DNA of 64,000 nucleotides, from NCBI GenBank assembly GCA_025331125.1, contig JAOALB010000173.1, positions 1 through 64,000 of the forward strand, given 5' to 3'. This DNA is from Mycogone perniciosa. Lineage: Eukaryota > Ascomycota > Sordariomycetes > Hypocreales > Hypocreaceae. The notes below the pieces were generated by a model. That model was not told the DNA's origin. It made no database searches and saw only the letters and a program-made list of their open reading frames with translations. Positions 11,844-23,653 of the stretch are shown here, piece by piece; position 1 is the stretch's first letter, and each line of letters starts with the position of its first letter. A program made the position numbers and the translations under genes.

Positions 11844-14294
11844 TTACCGTGGAATCAGCTTCAAACACTCGCTGGCAACCTCCTTGACCCTATCCTCTAA
11901 ACACCTGCTTGCTGCTCCTTCTACCCATGGCGACATACCCAAACTCTTTGCCTCATCCTTAGAGGTTGACAGAATCGTTCCAAGTGCCACCAAAGCACGG
12001 TACAAAACCTCCGAGTCGGTCTGCTCCTTGAGCACAGCGCCCAGAACAACGGTGAGCCGCCGACGCTGCTCTGGCGTCAACAACTTCTCCTTGTTGACGA
12101 GAACCGAGTAGTTGACTGCTGCAGTCGTTACTGCAATCAGTACATTGCGGTTGAATTTGCCAATGGCCTCGCCCCCTTTGACACCTGTGATCCGTTCTAA
12201 CAGTGAAATGGCCTTATCAACCTGCGAACTGGCCAGGCTGCGGCCGTCCGCAGAGCCAAACAGGTTGACAATGATTCGAACTCCCATCATGGCCGCGTTC
12301 TCGTTTGGAGGAGAATTGCCCGGGATGGATGAAGCGATGGCTAGATCTACCGCATTCTCACTCTCCGTGCCGGTGAACTGAGCTGCTGCAGGAAACCTAG
12401 CCACACAACGCAGCAAGTCCAAGCCCGCTAATCGCTCCGAGTACGACCATTGTGTGACAATCTTGACGATGATGGGAAGTGAATTCAGGGGGATGGCTTT
12501 GGACGACTCTAAAGCGTCTCGACACGACTGAAGGATACTTTCTTCTCCAGGGTTAAGAGCAACATCCTTGCGACCAGACGACACCATAGTCTTGTTGATG
12601 CTTAAGATTTTATTAAACATGGCTGCCGAGTGTCAGTTGGAGAGGAACTGTAGATTATTGGTGGCTTGGAATCACATACCTTCATATTTGGCCGCAGATA
12701 TGCTCAGATACTCCTTTTGCGGCAGAACCTTTGGCTGCTGAGACTCTGAAGCCTCTCCTGGGCGATATCGAGACTCTGTGCCGTAGGGGTCAGGTCCGGT
12801 GGACGGCGCTGACTGACCCAGAGTAGCGCCCTTCGTGTTTTCAGTGATGAAATTGGCCACGTTGTCAAGATAGGACAGAGGAAGTTCATTGTCGTTAAGG
12901 AACTTGGTTGCTCGCTCATAGGGGTTCTCAGACAGATTATATGGTAATTTTAGTGGAGGTTTTCCGTCTTCAATATCAACGTCGAAGACATAATCGTATG
13001 ATTGTCCGTTGTACTCGACCTTTTTCCCTGTGCTACCAACGGCATCCACGACTGTGCCGACATTAATCCACTGCTGCTGGGCCATTGACCACTGGTGTGC
13101 TGTGATATTGCCGTTGCTTTCTTTAATCATCTGAACCTGGCCCTCCTTGGTACCAGATTTGGTAGTTAGGAACTCTGGGCCTGGAAGCTTCTCCTTGTTG
13201 ATGCCACCAAGCTGTTGCTGTGGAATTGAAGACGCCTTAACCGAGTCTTCAAATTCCTTCAACGTCTGCCGGTCCGCTACGGCCTCAGGCCGTCTTGTGA
13301 AGACTCGCGCAACACCGTCACTAGCCCCTGAGACAATATCACCGGTGTGTGGGTTTACAGCAACTGTCCACACAGAGATGGCTGGATGCGTGATTGTTTG
13401 GACACACTCAGAGCCTCTCCATACTCTCACCGTTCGGTCTTCTCCAGAGCTGACTAGCTCGCCGGATGGTAGGCTCGTGAGACTGTACACAAAGCTCTCG
13501 TGGCCGTGCAGCTCGCTGACTTGTTGGCCATTCAACTTCCACAATCGCAACGTGCCATCGTTACTTGCGCTGGCAATGTCGGCACCGCTCGGGTGACCTG
13601 CTGGGACCTTGCACAGCGCTCGAACGACATCAGGAGTATAGATGGTAGCCTTTGGCATGGCTTCGCCGCCTGTTGATTGGCGTAAATCGAATACCCTGAT
13701 GCTCTTATCGGCGCAGCCGGTCACCACTGTGGTTTCGTCCAAGGCAACAACGCTCCAGACGGCCATGCCTTCGTGACCACCGAGGGTGAGCTCAGTTTCC
13801 CACGTGCCCAAGTTCCAGACACGAGCTTGGCCATCCCATCCTCCTGAGACAAGGTATGTGCCTGCTGGTGAGACATCAAGGGTGCAGACGTTGTGGGAAT
13901 GGCCGACAAGTAGTCGCTCGGCATTGTCGGAAATTGATCGGCTTGGTGCCTTGACCTCGATGATGGTCTCCTTGCCCCCGGACACGACCAACCCGTCTTG
14001 ATGATCTTTGTTTGGGGGGAAGAAGGCTAACGAGTTGACGTATTCAGAACCACGGCTAATAAGTGCGCCTTCGAAGGAGGGAGGAGGATTCTGGGTTCGT
14101 CGCCATAGTCGGACAGAGCAGTCTCTTGAGGCGGACAGGACTACGTCAGGGGAAGGAAAGCTCACGGCGCGCACCTGTGATAACAAGATCAGAACACATT
14201 AAAAATGGTATTTTAGAGTTCACCAGCAGGATAGAAGGATACGTACATCAGCTTCATGGCCAAGCAGTTGCGCTGAAAGCTGGAATTCAGCCAT
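11844..14294 (-). CDS. DOA1: Doa1/Ufd3/PLAA homologue (WD40-PFU-PUL), ubiquitin-binding Cdc48 cofactor
   Basis: Predicted 773 residues, complement(join(11844..12622, 12680..14174, 14247..14294)). The first exon codes only MAEFQLSAQLLGHEAD and is joined to the WD40 frame by intron 14175-14246; intron 12623-12679 separates the PUL region. Residues about 5-312 form WD40 repeats (e.g. VRVWRG, LRLWKL). About 350-455 is the PFU domain (ITAHQWSMAQQQWINVGTVVD), which binds ubiquitin. About 515-773 is the helical PUL domain, which binds the C-terminus of Cdc48/p97. In yeast Doa1/Ufd3 recruits Cdc48 to ubiquitinated substrates and maintains the free ubiquitin pool. Length is in the family range and the gene looks intact. 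It diverges from the STRAP gene across about 1 kb. Confidence 0.93.
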
Positions 14295-15323
14295 GCTTCA
14301 GGAGCTCCCTAGTGGGGTCGAATCTGGGGATGGCGAGCGACCAACTGAATGGAGCAACAGGGGGATGGATGATTCGTCGATTCTTCAGGCAGTCATCAAA
14401 TGTGGACAATCACAAAGACAAAGGGACGAAATATGAGCCTCCCGGAGGCCTTAAACGCGCCCAAGCAACGGAAGAAGCAGAAACAGGTGGTTGGAGAATG
14501 CTTTGTCAGGCGGTTTGTTGGCTTGATGATGAGATGGAGGATGATGGAAGCTCAGAGGCGCATGCGGCAACGTGGAGGAGGTACGTACAGCTACTGTGGC
14601 TCCCGCAGTGGAACGTGCTTCATCTTGTATATACAAAGTAGCCACAAGCCCGATAACAGCTGGAGAGTACACGCAAGTACCTGATTCGCAGCCACAGAAC
14701 ACCCCTCCTTCTGTGGCGGTGGTCTGTTGGACTGACAGCATGTCTTCAAGCAGGCGCCCCGCTTCCCCAGCAGATGACCGGATTCATCCATGTCGTTCTC
14801 TTCCAACTGAGGCTTCGTTCAAAGGGGCGTGGTGATTCCCCTTTCGCCCTCGTTTTATCACCCCCCAGACGGGCAGGCTTCCGCTCCGGATTCAGGACCC
14901 TCACGATTCAAAGCCAGTTCCCTCTCTCAGCTTATATAAGAACGAAGTTGCCTGACTGCTGGAGGGCTGTCCGCCGTTTGCGCCATCAATCAAACCTGCA
15001 CGATCCTGCATCCTGCCAAACGCTTGGGACTGCGCGACACGCGACAGCTCGAAATCTCTCCCACCAAAACGCCACGACTGCTACGACCGTTACGAAGATT
15101 TTCCTCTTTCGATTCTTTGACGTTCAACTTCCTCTCCTCTTCTCTTGTCTTCTCTCTGCTCCGGCGTCGGGGTCTTGCCAGGGTTTTCGCATTTGAAACA
15201 CCAAGCATCGATCCTGCGATCTTCCCGTTTCTCCTTATCCAAGCTCCCGCCTCAGCTGCCTTGCCTCCCTTTACATACACCAACTACCACAGTCTGCGCG
15301 TATAGCCAACAACATCCGCCATC
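14295..15323. promoter_or_regulatory. Divergent promoter region between DOA1 and STRAP genes
   Basis: About 1 kb without a recognisable gene separates two head-to-head ATGs. A good TATA sequence, CTTATATAAG, is a perfect palindrome at 14931-14940 and so reads the same on both strands. It is followed by a long C/T-rich stretch (about 15040-15250) leading to the STRAP ATG. A leader of about 350 bases, possibly with an intron, is implied if this TATA serves the plus-strand gene. Confidence 0.45.
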
Positions 15324-16532
15324 ATGGCCGAACCCCCTCGACAATACGTCCCCTTGACGTGCCACGGCCACTCACGACCGGTACCACACATCTCATTTTC
15401 GCACCTGGAGAAGGAAGAAACCTACTACATGATCTCGGCTTGCAAAGGTCCACCTTCTACGCTCATACGCATGCATAGCCTCTGTTAACATATTTGCAGA
15501 TGGCAATCCTATGCTTCGTGATGGAGTAACTGGCGATTGGTACGGGCGACACCGCAATATCACCTTTGTGCCTGGCCTTGCGCTGACAATTTCTCCTAGG
15601 ATCGGGACATTCATTGGACACAAAGGCGCTGTATGGCAGGCTAGGCTGAGCCCTGACGCCTCGAATGCCGCGACCGCCTCTGCCGATTTTACTGCGTATG
15701 CCATCTGCCCAATCCATCTAGCGAAGCTGCTCCTACTGACGCCACCAATCTCAGCAAAATCTGGGATACCCACACTGGTGAGCTGCTCTACACCCTACAG
15801 CATGACCACATCGTTCGCGCTGTCGCCTACCCACCGGACAACTCCGACCTCGTTGCCACCGGGGGCATGGAAAAGAAGCTTCGTATCTTCGACCTGTCAG
15901 AAGTCGCGGCCTCTAACCTAGGCGGCCCCATCACCATCCCCGCATCGGCCGGCTTTGAAATAGGCGAGGGGGTGCATACGGGCTCTATTAAGTTTATCTG
16001 TTGGACGCAAGATCCCAACATTGTCGTCACCGCCTCCGATAAGACCATTCGCTGGCTTGATTTACCCAGTCGCTCTTGTATTCATCACGAGATGCTGGAC
16101 GGAGAAATCCGCTCATGCGAGATGGTTTCCCTGTCACCTGAGTATACTTCACCAACGGATATTGGAGGAGGAAGGCCGGTGCTTGCCGTTTCGGCAGGCA
16201 AGACGGCCTACTTCTGGGGAGGTAGCAGAGCCATGGACGAGCTCAAGCGCATTGTCCTCCCTTACACCATTGCAAGCGTGGCTCTAGACCTCAAGGGTAG
16301 GAAGCTCGTGGTTGGCGAGGAGCCGGGCACATGGGCCAAAGTGATTCGGTACGATGACGAGGTCGAACTCGATACACACAAGGGCCATCACGGGCCCATC
16401 TGGTCAATCGCCTTCTCGCCTGATGGGAAACTTTACGCCACCGGCTCCGAAGACGGAACTATCAAGATGTGGAAGAACTGCGAGGGGTTTTATGGGCTCT
16501 GGAGAGGTGGTACGGAGCGATCTGCGGAATAG
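15324..16532 (+). CDS. STRAP-type WD40 protein (serine/threonine kinase receptor-associated protein family)
   Basis: Predicted 345 residues, join(15324..15447, 15500..15539, 15600..15695, 15755..16532). Intron 1 uses a weaker GTCCAC donor; the other two use GTACGG and GTATGC. The reading passes through LTCHGHSRPV, then MLRDGVTGDW and IGTFIGHKGAVW, which is the family-typical N-terminus, followed by a seven-bladed WD40 propeller (KIWDTHTGELLYTL, IKMWKN). STRAP/Unrip in animals acts with the SMN complex and in TGF-beta signalling; the fungal role is less clear. Length agrees with fungal members at about 340-350 residues. It differs from eIF3i, another 7-bladed WD40 protein of similar size, in carrying the GDW-IGTFIGHKGAVW start. 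Confidence 0.87.
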
Positions 16533-17153
16533 AGAGACGCAGAGCGCAGCTTCACTTCAACAGACACAGGGCGGACTGGCAGCCGCTGCTTCACCCCCAG
16601 CACCGGAAGGGAATCCGAGCTGTCCCTTGCCGATCTCCTTTGGCAGTCGGCCGACAACTCCTTTATGAGGTCTACGTCGGGCGACGAGAACTGGAAATCC
16701 GCCTTTCTGACCAGGGACTCAGCCAAGCATTGACATGATGAATGACTTGTCGTGTGGTGAGGGGCAAGGCGCCTTTTGATATCGCCTCATATCCTTAGAC
16801 ATAGAGCTCTCTCTGAGCCATGATGTTGCAAAGCACCTAAATTAACAATTGCTTACTCATGTGTATGTAGCTTGGTGGTGCTTGTTAGTTGGGGTTGTAA
16901 GCCGAAACGTTGCTGTACGTTAATATCGTGATGAGAGCACTAAATAAATGTCCACATGGATAATCTGTGGTGGTACGTACTTTTTTGGCCGTTGAAAAGA
17001 CGCCGGAAAAATATTATTGCCACAATATCGGCGGGTGGATTGTCTGCCCCTCCCCCTCCATCAGCGGATCAAGATTGACTTGACTCACCATCTTGAAGAC
17101 TGTTTGTTGTAACGGCATTAACGAAACGCCAGCGTTGCAATACAGCCGTTATC
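16533..17153. other. Intergenic spacer upstream of FRS2
   Basis: No gene is recognised. The first 200 bases are the 3' flank of the STRAP gene. The rest should contain the FRS2 promoter, although no clear TATA box is visible. Confidence 0.5.
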
Positions 17154-19459
17154 ATGGCTCCGACGGGAAACAATTCGACGGGCGATCTTGCCCCGGAGAT
17201 CCTCCAGGCATTGGCCAACGCTGACCAGATCTTGTCGACCGAGACCTTCCCTAACGCTCCGTTCGACTCACTAAAGGCCGCCCTAGATCGCATTTCCTCA
17301 CGGTCCATGGTCACGTACGAGCAAATCGAGCGCTCGGAAGCTTTTTTGGAACCGGAGGCAGAGGAGATTGTCAGCCATGGCAGCCATGAAGCCCGCGTCT
17401 TTGAGGCTGTGCACAAGGCCCTGGGAGGTCTCTCGATTCAAGATCTAGAGAGCGAAATCGGTGACAAGACCGTGACGAAGCTGGGTCAGGGCAAGGCGTT
17501 TAGGGAGAAGTGGATTAAGAAGGAGGATAGCAAGCTTGTTGCGTTGGTGGGTGCTCACCATCTCTGCTCTTCCAGTGCTTTGTGTTGAACATCCCTCGTT
17601 AGGTCGACTCCATCGAAGACATTACACGGGATCAGCTCCGGGTAATCAAAGAGAAGAAGACACATGACAGCAAGATCATCGCAGACCTGAAGAAGCGCAA
17701 GCTGTTGAATCTGCAAAAGGTCATCTCGTTTAGAATCACCAAGGGGCCCAAGTTTGGGCTAGAGATTGTGAAGGAAGAAACGGACCTGACGGCCGACATG
17801 TTGACATCTGGCTCATGGAAAACGGCCAACTTCAGTAAGTGACCTGAAGCTAATGATCGCAAGTCAGGTGGCGCCCTGGGGGCTGGCATTGACGAGCGCT
17901 GTATCTTGAGAACCGTCTATGGCACCCGCATCCCACCTCCTATCTTCAAGAGAGGGAAAGGAAACAAAACTAATTTTCTGGGTTTCTAGAGCCCTACAAC
18001 TTCAAAGCCCTCGGCTCAAATCAGAATTCAGGAGCTCTTCACCCACTGAACAAGATGAGACATGAGTTCAGGTTAGTTGATCGATTTCTGGCGTCGGAAA
18101 TCGCTAGAAGTAGCCATGTAGTTCTTGAGATTCGATCCTTTGGCATTCTCGGCCCCGAAAAGTCCCCTTTATCGACATAATACTAACTTGGAGGGTTTCC
18201 TAGACAAATCTTCTTCGAAACTGGCTTCACAGAGATGCCAACTAACCAGTACATTGAGTCTGGATTCTGGGTATGGATCCCTGACCTATAATCTTCGACT
18301 TCGCCTGTCTGAACTCGCTAACTTGGCTGCAAACAGAACTTTGATGCACTATTTGTTCCTCAGGTATGGCTATCACATAGTATTTGTATACACATGGTTG
18401 AAGTCTAACGTTTGGAAGCAACACCCTGCACGCGACCTCCAAGATACCTTCTACATCTCAGACCCGAGCACAGCCGGTCGGCCTGCGCCAGTTTCCGAAG
18501 ATGACAAACGAGATTACGATGAGTACTTCGAGAACGTGAAACAGGTCCACGAGAAGGGCAAGTATGGCTCGATTGGTTACAGATACCCCTGGTCGGAAGA
18601 TGAGTCCCTAAGGTAGGCAAGCTTCATGTCTGGCTGATTCTAAGCTTCCAACTAATGAATCCAGACTCGTCTTGCGAACGCACACAACCTCCGTCTCGGC
18701 TGCTATGCTATATAAACTGGCAGGGCTGAAGGGATCTGATGGCCGTGTTCCACCGGCTCGATACTTTTCCATTGACCGAGTCTTCAGGTAGCTGCTCCCC
18801 TTCGGCTGGATACTGTTTATGAAGAAATGCTTATTTGTTTGGCTAGAAATGAGGCCGTGGATGCGACTCACCTTTGCGAGTTCCATCAGGTTGAGGGTGT
18901 CATTGCTGACTACGGGCTGACCCTGGGAGGCCTTATGGAATTCTTCGAGACCTTCTTTGCGAAGATGGGTCTTATGGAGTAAGTGAAGATTATAATTCCG
19001 CCATGGAGGCTACGTCGAGAGGTTGCTAACACTCACCCAACAGTCTCAAGTTCAAGCCGGCGTAAGTGATTTTATTGAAGTGATGGCTTCTGACTCTCGG
19101 GAGAATACTGATATGATCGTGGGCAGATACAACCCCTACACTGAGCCTAGCATGGAGCTCTTCAGTTTCCACAAGGGACTGAATAAGCTCGTAGAGGTAA
19201 GCTGAACGGGAACTCACACCAGGATAGCTTGGAGAGATGCTAAAGCAGCAAACAGATTGGCAACAGCGGCATGTTCCGCCCAGAAATGCTGGAAGCCATG
19301 GGTCTTCCAAGGGATTTGAGAGTGTATGGTTTCGGTCTTAGTCTGGAGAGACCGACAATGATTAAGTACGCCATCTCAAACATCCGCGAGCTTCTTGGTC
19401 ACCAGGTAGACCTGAACTTTATCGAGAAGAACGCAGCAGTGAGACTGGACAAGGATTAG
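17154..19459 (+). CDS. FRS2: Cytosolic phenylalanyl-tRNA synthetase alpha subunit
   Basis: This is the catalytic alpha subunit of the heterotetrameric cytosolic PheRS, which charges tRNA-Phe. The model has 11 exons: 17154..17546, 17603..17834, 17990..18071, 18204..18270, 18337..18363, 18419..18612, 18665..18787, 18847..18978, 19044..19061, 19127..19196 and 19256..19459, 513 residues. All introns have GT..AG ends and keep frame; exons of 27 and 18 bases are unusually small. The N-terminal third is the winged-helix tRNA-binding region. The class II core contains ESGFWNFDALFVPQQHPARD-like motif 1 sequence, motif 2 FRNEAVDATHLCEFHQVEG, and motif 3 GFGLSLERPTMIKY, which hold the ATP and Phe site. 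Length fits fungal FRS2 (about 500 residues). It would pair with FRS1, not present here. Confidence 0.95.
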
Positions 19460-20295
19460 AAAAACAAAAGGGAGGCGGGGGGCAGACGGAGTACGGAGTA
19501 GTACTTTGTAAATCGGGGAGATGGAAAGATACGACCCCAAAGAGCATAGCACAAAAATGAAGGACAGGTCTGGCTGTGCCTAGAGCATTAATGGCAAGCA
19601 TGACGATATATGATGCTGGTGGTGTCGGAAACCCAGGCAGAGAGGTACATGCGCGGTACGCGTGATAGAACAAATGAATAAAAACGCGGCACGAAGACAT
19701 GTGAAATGTGAGAAGGCTGAAATGGAGCATTTGGGCTGACGCAAAAGTGTCGGATCCCCGCAGACTAACCGAATATCATTGAAAGCTCAACTTTTACTTC
19801 ATGCTCAAGAGCTTACCTAGTCCAGGTAGCGACGCCACAGCAGCAGGCAATGGTTGCCTTGGATAACTATCGAATGACTGATCTGCCGAATCTGACGCTT
19901 TTGGGTGCGACGTTTAAAGCACTTAGTGCGACTTGGCTGCGTGGTCAGGCTGCAAGCATGACGAAGTCGAGTGAAGTGGTGTAAGATGGTTGGTTGGTTG
20001 CGTTCCACATACCTTCGTCAAGCAGGTTCAGTGAATGAGGAGGTGGTGCGCATAAAAGGAAGAGCTTTCCCTCATCTATTCTCCTTTCATCATTCCAAAC
20101 TTTTATCAACTTTTATTTCCTTTCCTCACATAGAAAACTGTGTTGGACAGAAGAGTCTTGCGCCCCTCCCCGCCCACGGAACAACTGAACCACTGAACTG
20201 TCGTCAACCATACGTCATCATCACCAATCATCCCACTCTCTGCCCATCTATCATCACTTGACAGCCAGGCGCAGAAGCACAGAGGAATAACCATA
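19460..20295. other. Intergenic spacer, promoter of the VIT-VWA gene
   Basis: No gene is recognised. TACGGAGTA occurs at about 19487 just after the FRS2 stop. A TATA-like CATAAAAGGA is at 20051-20060, about 240 bases before the ATG at 20296, followed by a T/C-rich leader with CTTTTATCAACTTTTATT. Confidence 0.5.
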
Positions 20296-23067
20296 ATGGC
20301 CTTCTTCACTGGCCATGAAACCCGGCGACTGCCGTACTGTGGATGCTACGTCATCGTAGATCACGAAAAAAAGTACCTCCCACTCGTTCAGCTCGATGCC
20401 CGCACCTCCATTATCTCGTCAACATCGCGAACCACTCTGACCCAGACCTTTGTCAATCCGGACAACAACGCCCCGCTTAAGCAAGCCCGCTACATCTTTC
20501 CACTCTATGATGGCGTCTCTGTTGTCGGTTTCACCTGCACTGTCGGTTCGCGCGTCATCAAGGGCGTTGTAAAAGAGCGCCTGGAGGCTAAAAAGGCATT
20601 CGACGAGGCCGTCAGCAAGGGGGAAACGGCGGGTCTGTTGGAGCAGTCACACGAGGCCTCTGATGTTTTCACCACGACGCTGGGCAATATCCCCGCGGGC
20701 CAGAAGGTTCAGGTGGAAATCACATACCTCGGAGAGCTCAAGCATGATGCCGAAATGAACGGACTGCGCTTCACCATTCCCACCAGCATTGCTCCCCGGT
20801 ATGGAGACAGTTCCCTGATTACTGGAGACATTGCTCGGCCCGGAACTGCCATCTCCATCACTGTTGATGCCGATATGTCAAACGACTCAGCCATCAAGAG
20901 CATCCAGTCACCCTCACATCCCATCTCCGTCAACATCGGCAACACATCTGCCGCCGCCTCTGCGTCACCTTCATTGCAGAGAGCATCCGCCACACTCTCC
21001 TTGGGCTCTGCAGAACTGGGCAACGACTTCATCATTCAGATTGTCGCAACCGGGCTTGGAGACCCGGCTGCTGTTCTCAAGACACACCCCACTATACCCA
21101 ATCAACACGCCCTCATGACGACGCTTGTTCCTAGGTTTAATCTGCCGGTGGAAACGCCCGAGGTGGTCTTTGTGTGTGATCGTAGCGGTAGCATGGGCCA
21201 AGGCCAAAAGATCCCCAATCTCATTGCTGCCTTGCAAATCTTCCTCAAATCGCTGCCCATCGGTGTCAAGTTCAACATCTGCAGTTTTGGCTCTCGATGC
21301 TCTTTCCTGTGGAGCAAATCCCAGAAATACGATCAAGATACTCTCGATAAAGCCGTCGATCACGTTAAGAGGTTCTCGGCAGACTTTGGCGGGACGGAAA
21401 TGTATCAGTCAATGAAGGAGACGTTTGAGCGGCGATACAAAGACATGAATCTCGAAATATTTCTGCTAACAGATGGAGAGATTTGGAATCAAAGCGAACT
21501 CATCCAGCTCATCAACGAAAAAGTCGCCAAGAGTAAAGGTGCCATTCGAATCTTCACACTTGGCATAGGGGAGGATGTCAGTCATGCCTTGGTTGAGGGA
21601 GTCGCGCGCGCCGGCAATGGTTTCGCCCAAACTGTAGCCGAAAATGAGAAGATTGACAAGAAGCTTATCCGGATGCTCAAGGGGGCGCTCACCCCTCATA
21701 TTACCGACTACACTCTCGAGATCAACTACGGCAAGAACGATGTCACCACTGTTGATGACGAGGATGATGACTTTGAATTCGTTGAAAAGGTTATCGATAC
21801 CCTGACGATAAATGTGGAAGATGAACTTGAAAAAGGATCCCAACGTGCAGTAGAACAGGAGAAGAAGTCAGGGTGGAAGACAATCTCTCTCTTTGATCCA
21901 AATGCCTCGGACGAGGATTTGGAGATGCCGGACCCGTCCAGCATCCCCGAAGTCAAGCTTCCGTCAGTCACCGCCCCGCGATACCTTCAGACCCCCTTTA
22001 GCATCCCCCCTCTATTTCCATTCAATCGTACTACTGTCTACATTTTGCTTTCTGATTCGACCCCATTCCGAAAGCCCAAGTCGGTGGTACTCAGGGGTAC
22101 TTCTAGCCATGGGCCCTTGCAACTGGAAATCCCGATCACAACGTTGGCAGAAAAGGACACAACAATCCACCAGTTGGCTGCGCGGAAGGCTATTGGCGAG
22201 CTGGAGGAAGGCCGTGGCTGGCTATTCTGCGCCAAGAATAATCAGGGAAAGTTGCTGAAGGATGAATTCGAGGCCCGCTTCAGCGACATGGTCAAGCGAG
22301 AGGCGGTCAGACTCGGCGTGAGGTTTCAAGTCGGCGGCAAATGGTGTTCCTTTGTCGCTATCCAAGAGAATGACAACGAGAAGCGTGATTGCCATGAAGA
22401 AGTTGGAGAGTTCAAGGTTATACCAGCCGGTGATACTTCTACTGGTTACGATTTTATGAATTTGAAGGGGGGTGGTAACGTTAAGGGCACCGGCGTTGTG
22501 CGACACAGGATGGGAGCCAATCTTTATGCTCAGATGGGTTCAGCTCCGAGGATGGTGATGATGGCTAAGATGGCGCCTCCTCTCCCTCAACCGCTAGCCA
22601 TGGCAGCACCTTCTTCAGATCTCTTCAGTTCCTCGTACGATGATGATGCACCTGCAAACGCATCCGGCTCTTCCAGCCACTCAACACATTTTGCAAAACG
22701 GAGCGTTGCGCACCAGCAGAAGCCGGAGCAGATGGAAATATTGGGTGTCGACCCGTCACAACCACTCTCGGCTCTAGCCACCCTTCAGAGATTTGGTGGG
22801 AGCTGGCAATGGAACGAGGATTTGGAGAGTGTCATTGGCATCACGGAACAGCACGCGCTGTCCAAGGTCAGCCTGCCAGCCAAGTACGACAAGCATAAAG
22901 ACATACTCGCAACAGTCTGCGCTGTAGTGTATTTGAAGAAGAGGATGGCTTTTGAGAAGGATACATGGGAGCTGTTTGTTGAGAAGGCAGAGAAATGGCT
23001 GGCAAGTCATATCGGTGAATCGGCGGAGAGCTTGGAGAAGATTGTCGAGGACGGACTGTTTTCGTAA
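20296..23067 (+). CDS. VIT and von Willebrand factor A domain protein (VWA5A/ITIH-like)
   Basis: A single-exon gene of 923 residues. Residues about 20-165 form a VIT domain (VNPDNNAPLKQARYIFPLYD...). A VWA domain at about 288-470 has a complete MIDAS: D295-R-S-G-S299, Thr367 in GGTEMYQS, and Asp393 in LLTDGE, so metal-dependent ligand binding should be possible. After it comes an acidic linker (DDEDDDFEF), a region near 600-690 resembling the C-terminal part of VWA5A/PARP4-type proteins, a Met/Pro/Ser-rich stretch (about 750-800), and a helical C-terminus (LQRFGGSWQWNEDLESVIG). No signal peptide or membrane segment is evident, suggesting a cytosolic protein, unlike secreted ITIH chains. Ligand and process are unknown. 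The ATG has favourable context (CATAATGGCC). Confidence 0.9.
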   Translation: MAFFTGHETRRLPYCGCYVIVDHEKKYLPLVQLDARTSIISSTSRTTLTQTFVNPDNNAPLKQARYIFPLYDGVSVVGFTCTVGSRVIKGVVKERLEAKKAFDEAVSKGETAGLLEQSHEASDVFTTTLGNIPAGQKVQVEITYLGELKHDAEMNGLRFTIPTSIAPRYGDSSLITGDIARPGTAISITVDADMSNDSAIKSIQSPSHPISVNIGNTSAAASASPSLQRASATLSLGSAELGNDFIIQIVATGLGDPAAVLKTHPTIPNQHALMTTLVPRFNLPVETPEVVFVCDRSGSMGQGQKIPNLIAALQIFLKSLPIGVKFNICSFGSRCSFLWSKSQKYDQDTLDKAVDHVKRFSADFGGTEMYQSMKETFERRYKDMNLEIFLLTDGEIWNQSELIQLINEKVAKSKGAIRIFTLGIGEDVSHALVEGVARAGNGFAQTVAENEKIDKKLIRMLKGALTPHITDYTLEINYGKNDVTTVDDEDDDFEFVEKVIDTLTINVEDELEKGSQRAVEQEKKSGWKTISLFDPNASDEDLEMPDPSSIPEVKLPSVTAPRYLQTPFSIPPLFPFNRTTVYILLSDSTPFRKPKSVVLRGTSSHGPLQLEIPITTLAEKDTTIHQLAARKAIGELEEGRGWLFCAKNNQGKLLKDEFEARFSDMVKREAVRLGVRFQVGGKWCSFVAIQENDNEKRDCHEEVGEFKVIPAGDTSTGYDFMNLKGGGNVKGTGVVRHRMGANLYAQMGSAPRMVMMAKMAPPLPQPLAMAAPSSDLFSSSYDDDAPANASGSSSHSTHFAKRSVAHQQKPEQMEILGVDPSQPLSALATLQRFGGSWQWNEDLESVIGITEQHALSKVSLPAKYDKHKDILATVCAVVYLKKRMAFEKDTWELFVEKAEKWLASHIGESAESLEKIVEDGLFS

Positions 23068-23457
23068 CTGGGAGCAGTCTGTGGGTAATTATATCATGGT
23101 TTTAATGGACCTGCCGATGCTTGGTACGAAAGGGCTGATGTTTGCTTTAGTTTGAGGAAGTAATTAGGACATAGGCATATCACCATGGAGACAAATTCTT
23201 AGATATCGTGTTTATGCCATCATTCCAAGTTGCCTACTCTTTCCAAGAATAGTCTAATCGAAATTCATGCCAACGCAAGACATGAACAATTTCGTTTCTC
23301 TTTCACAAGACACTCATCACTATTTGACCCCTCAAACATATCACATTTAAATGATACGGAGGGTAGCTGCGTTTGAGGCACCAGCTTGAGCTACAGAGCA
23401 CCGCCCCATGGGCAGAAACGATTACTATTGCAGATATAAAAAAGAATCAAAAAAGGA
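23068..23457. other. 3' flank of the VIT-VWA gene
   Basis: No gene is recognised. The end of the stretch supplies the T-rich 3' flank of the first 5S unit on the minus strand. Confidence 0.6.
23447..23452 (-). terminator. Pol III oligo-T terminator of 5S copy 1
   Basis: A run of six T on the minus strand starts a few bases past the 5S 3' end. A second oligo-T follows at about 23440. Confidence 0.65.
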
Positions 23458-23576
23458 ACATACAACAGCCGGTGTTCGCCAGTGGTCACCCACCTGACTA
23501 CTAATCTGCCTCTCATTGGCTTGACTATGGGAGAGCGGACGGGATCCCGTATATTCCAATGGATATGGTCGTATGT
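23458..23576 (-). rRNA. 5S rRNA gene, variant isotype 1
   Basis: The reverse strand reads ACATACGACCAT... and ends CTGTTGTATGT, 119 nt, the size and termini of fungal 5S rRNA. The internal blocks GTCCGCTC, AAGCCA, TTAGTAGT and GGTGGGTGACCAC are 5S hallmarks. The ends pair as a 9-bp helix I. Helix II uses CATTGG/CCAATG rather than the usual GTGTGG/CCACAC, with both strands changed together. The RNA is followed after a few bases by T6 (23447-23452), a Pol III terminator, and an ATATAAG box lies about 24-30 bp upstream (23600-23606), as in known filamentous-fungus 5S promoters. It looks expressible, but could be a minor isotype or a structurally intact pseudogene. Confidence 0.85.
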
Positions 23577-23599
23577 GTTTGGGACACCATATACTGAGT

Positions 23600-23606
23600 C
23601 TTATAT
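23600..23606 (-). promoter_or_regulatory. Upstream TATA-like element of 5S copy 1
   Basis: ATATAAG on the minus strand at about -24 to -30 relative to the 5S 5' end at 23576. Neurospora 5S genes are known to need a TATA-like element near this position. Confidence 0.5.
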
Positions 23607-23653
23607 CTCGACACCGCACACTATTCCGACAGAAGCAAAAATGCCGAAAAAAA

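Noticed and set aside
18125..18616. Single 163-codon frame inside FRS2
   Set aside because: It is FRS2 exon 6 read through three introns; the spliced model joins perfectly to class II synthetase motifs.
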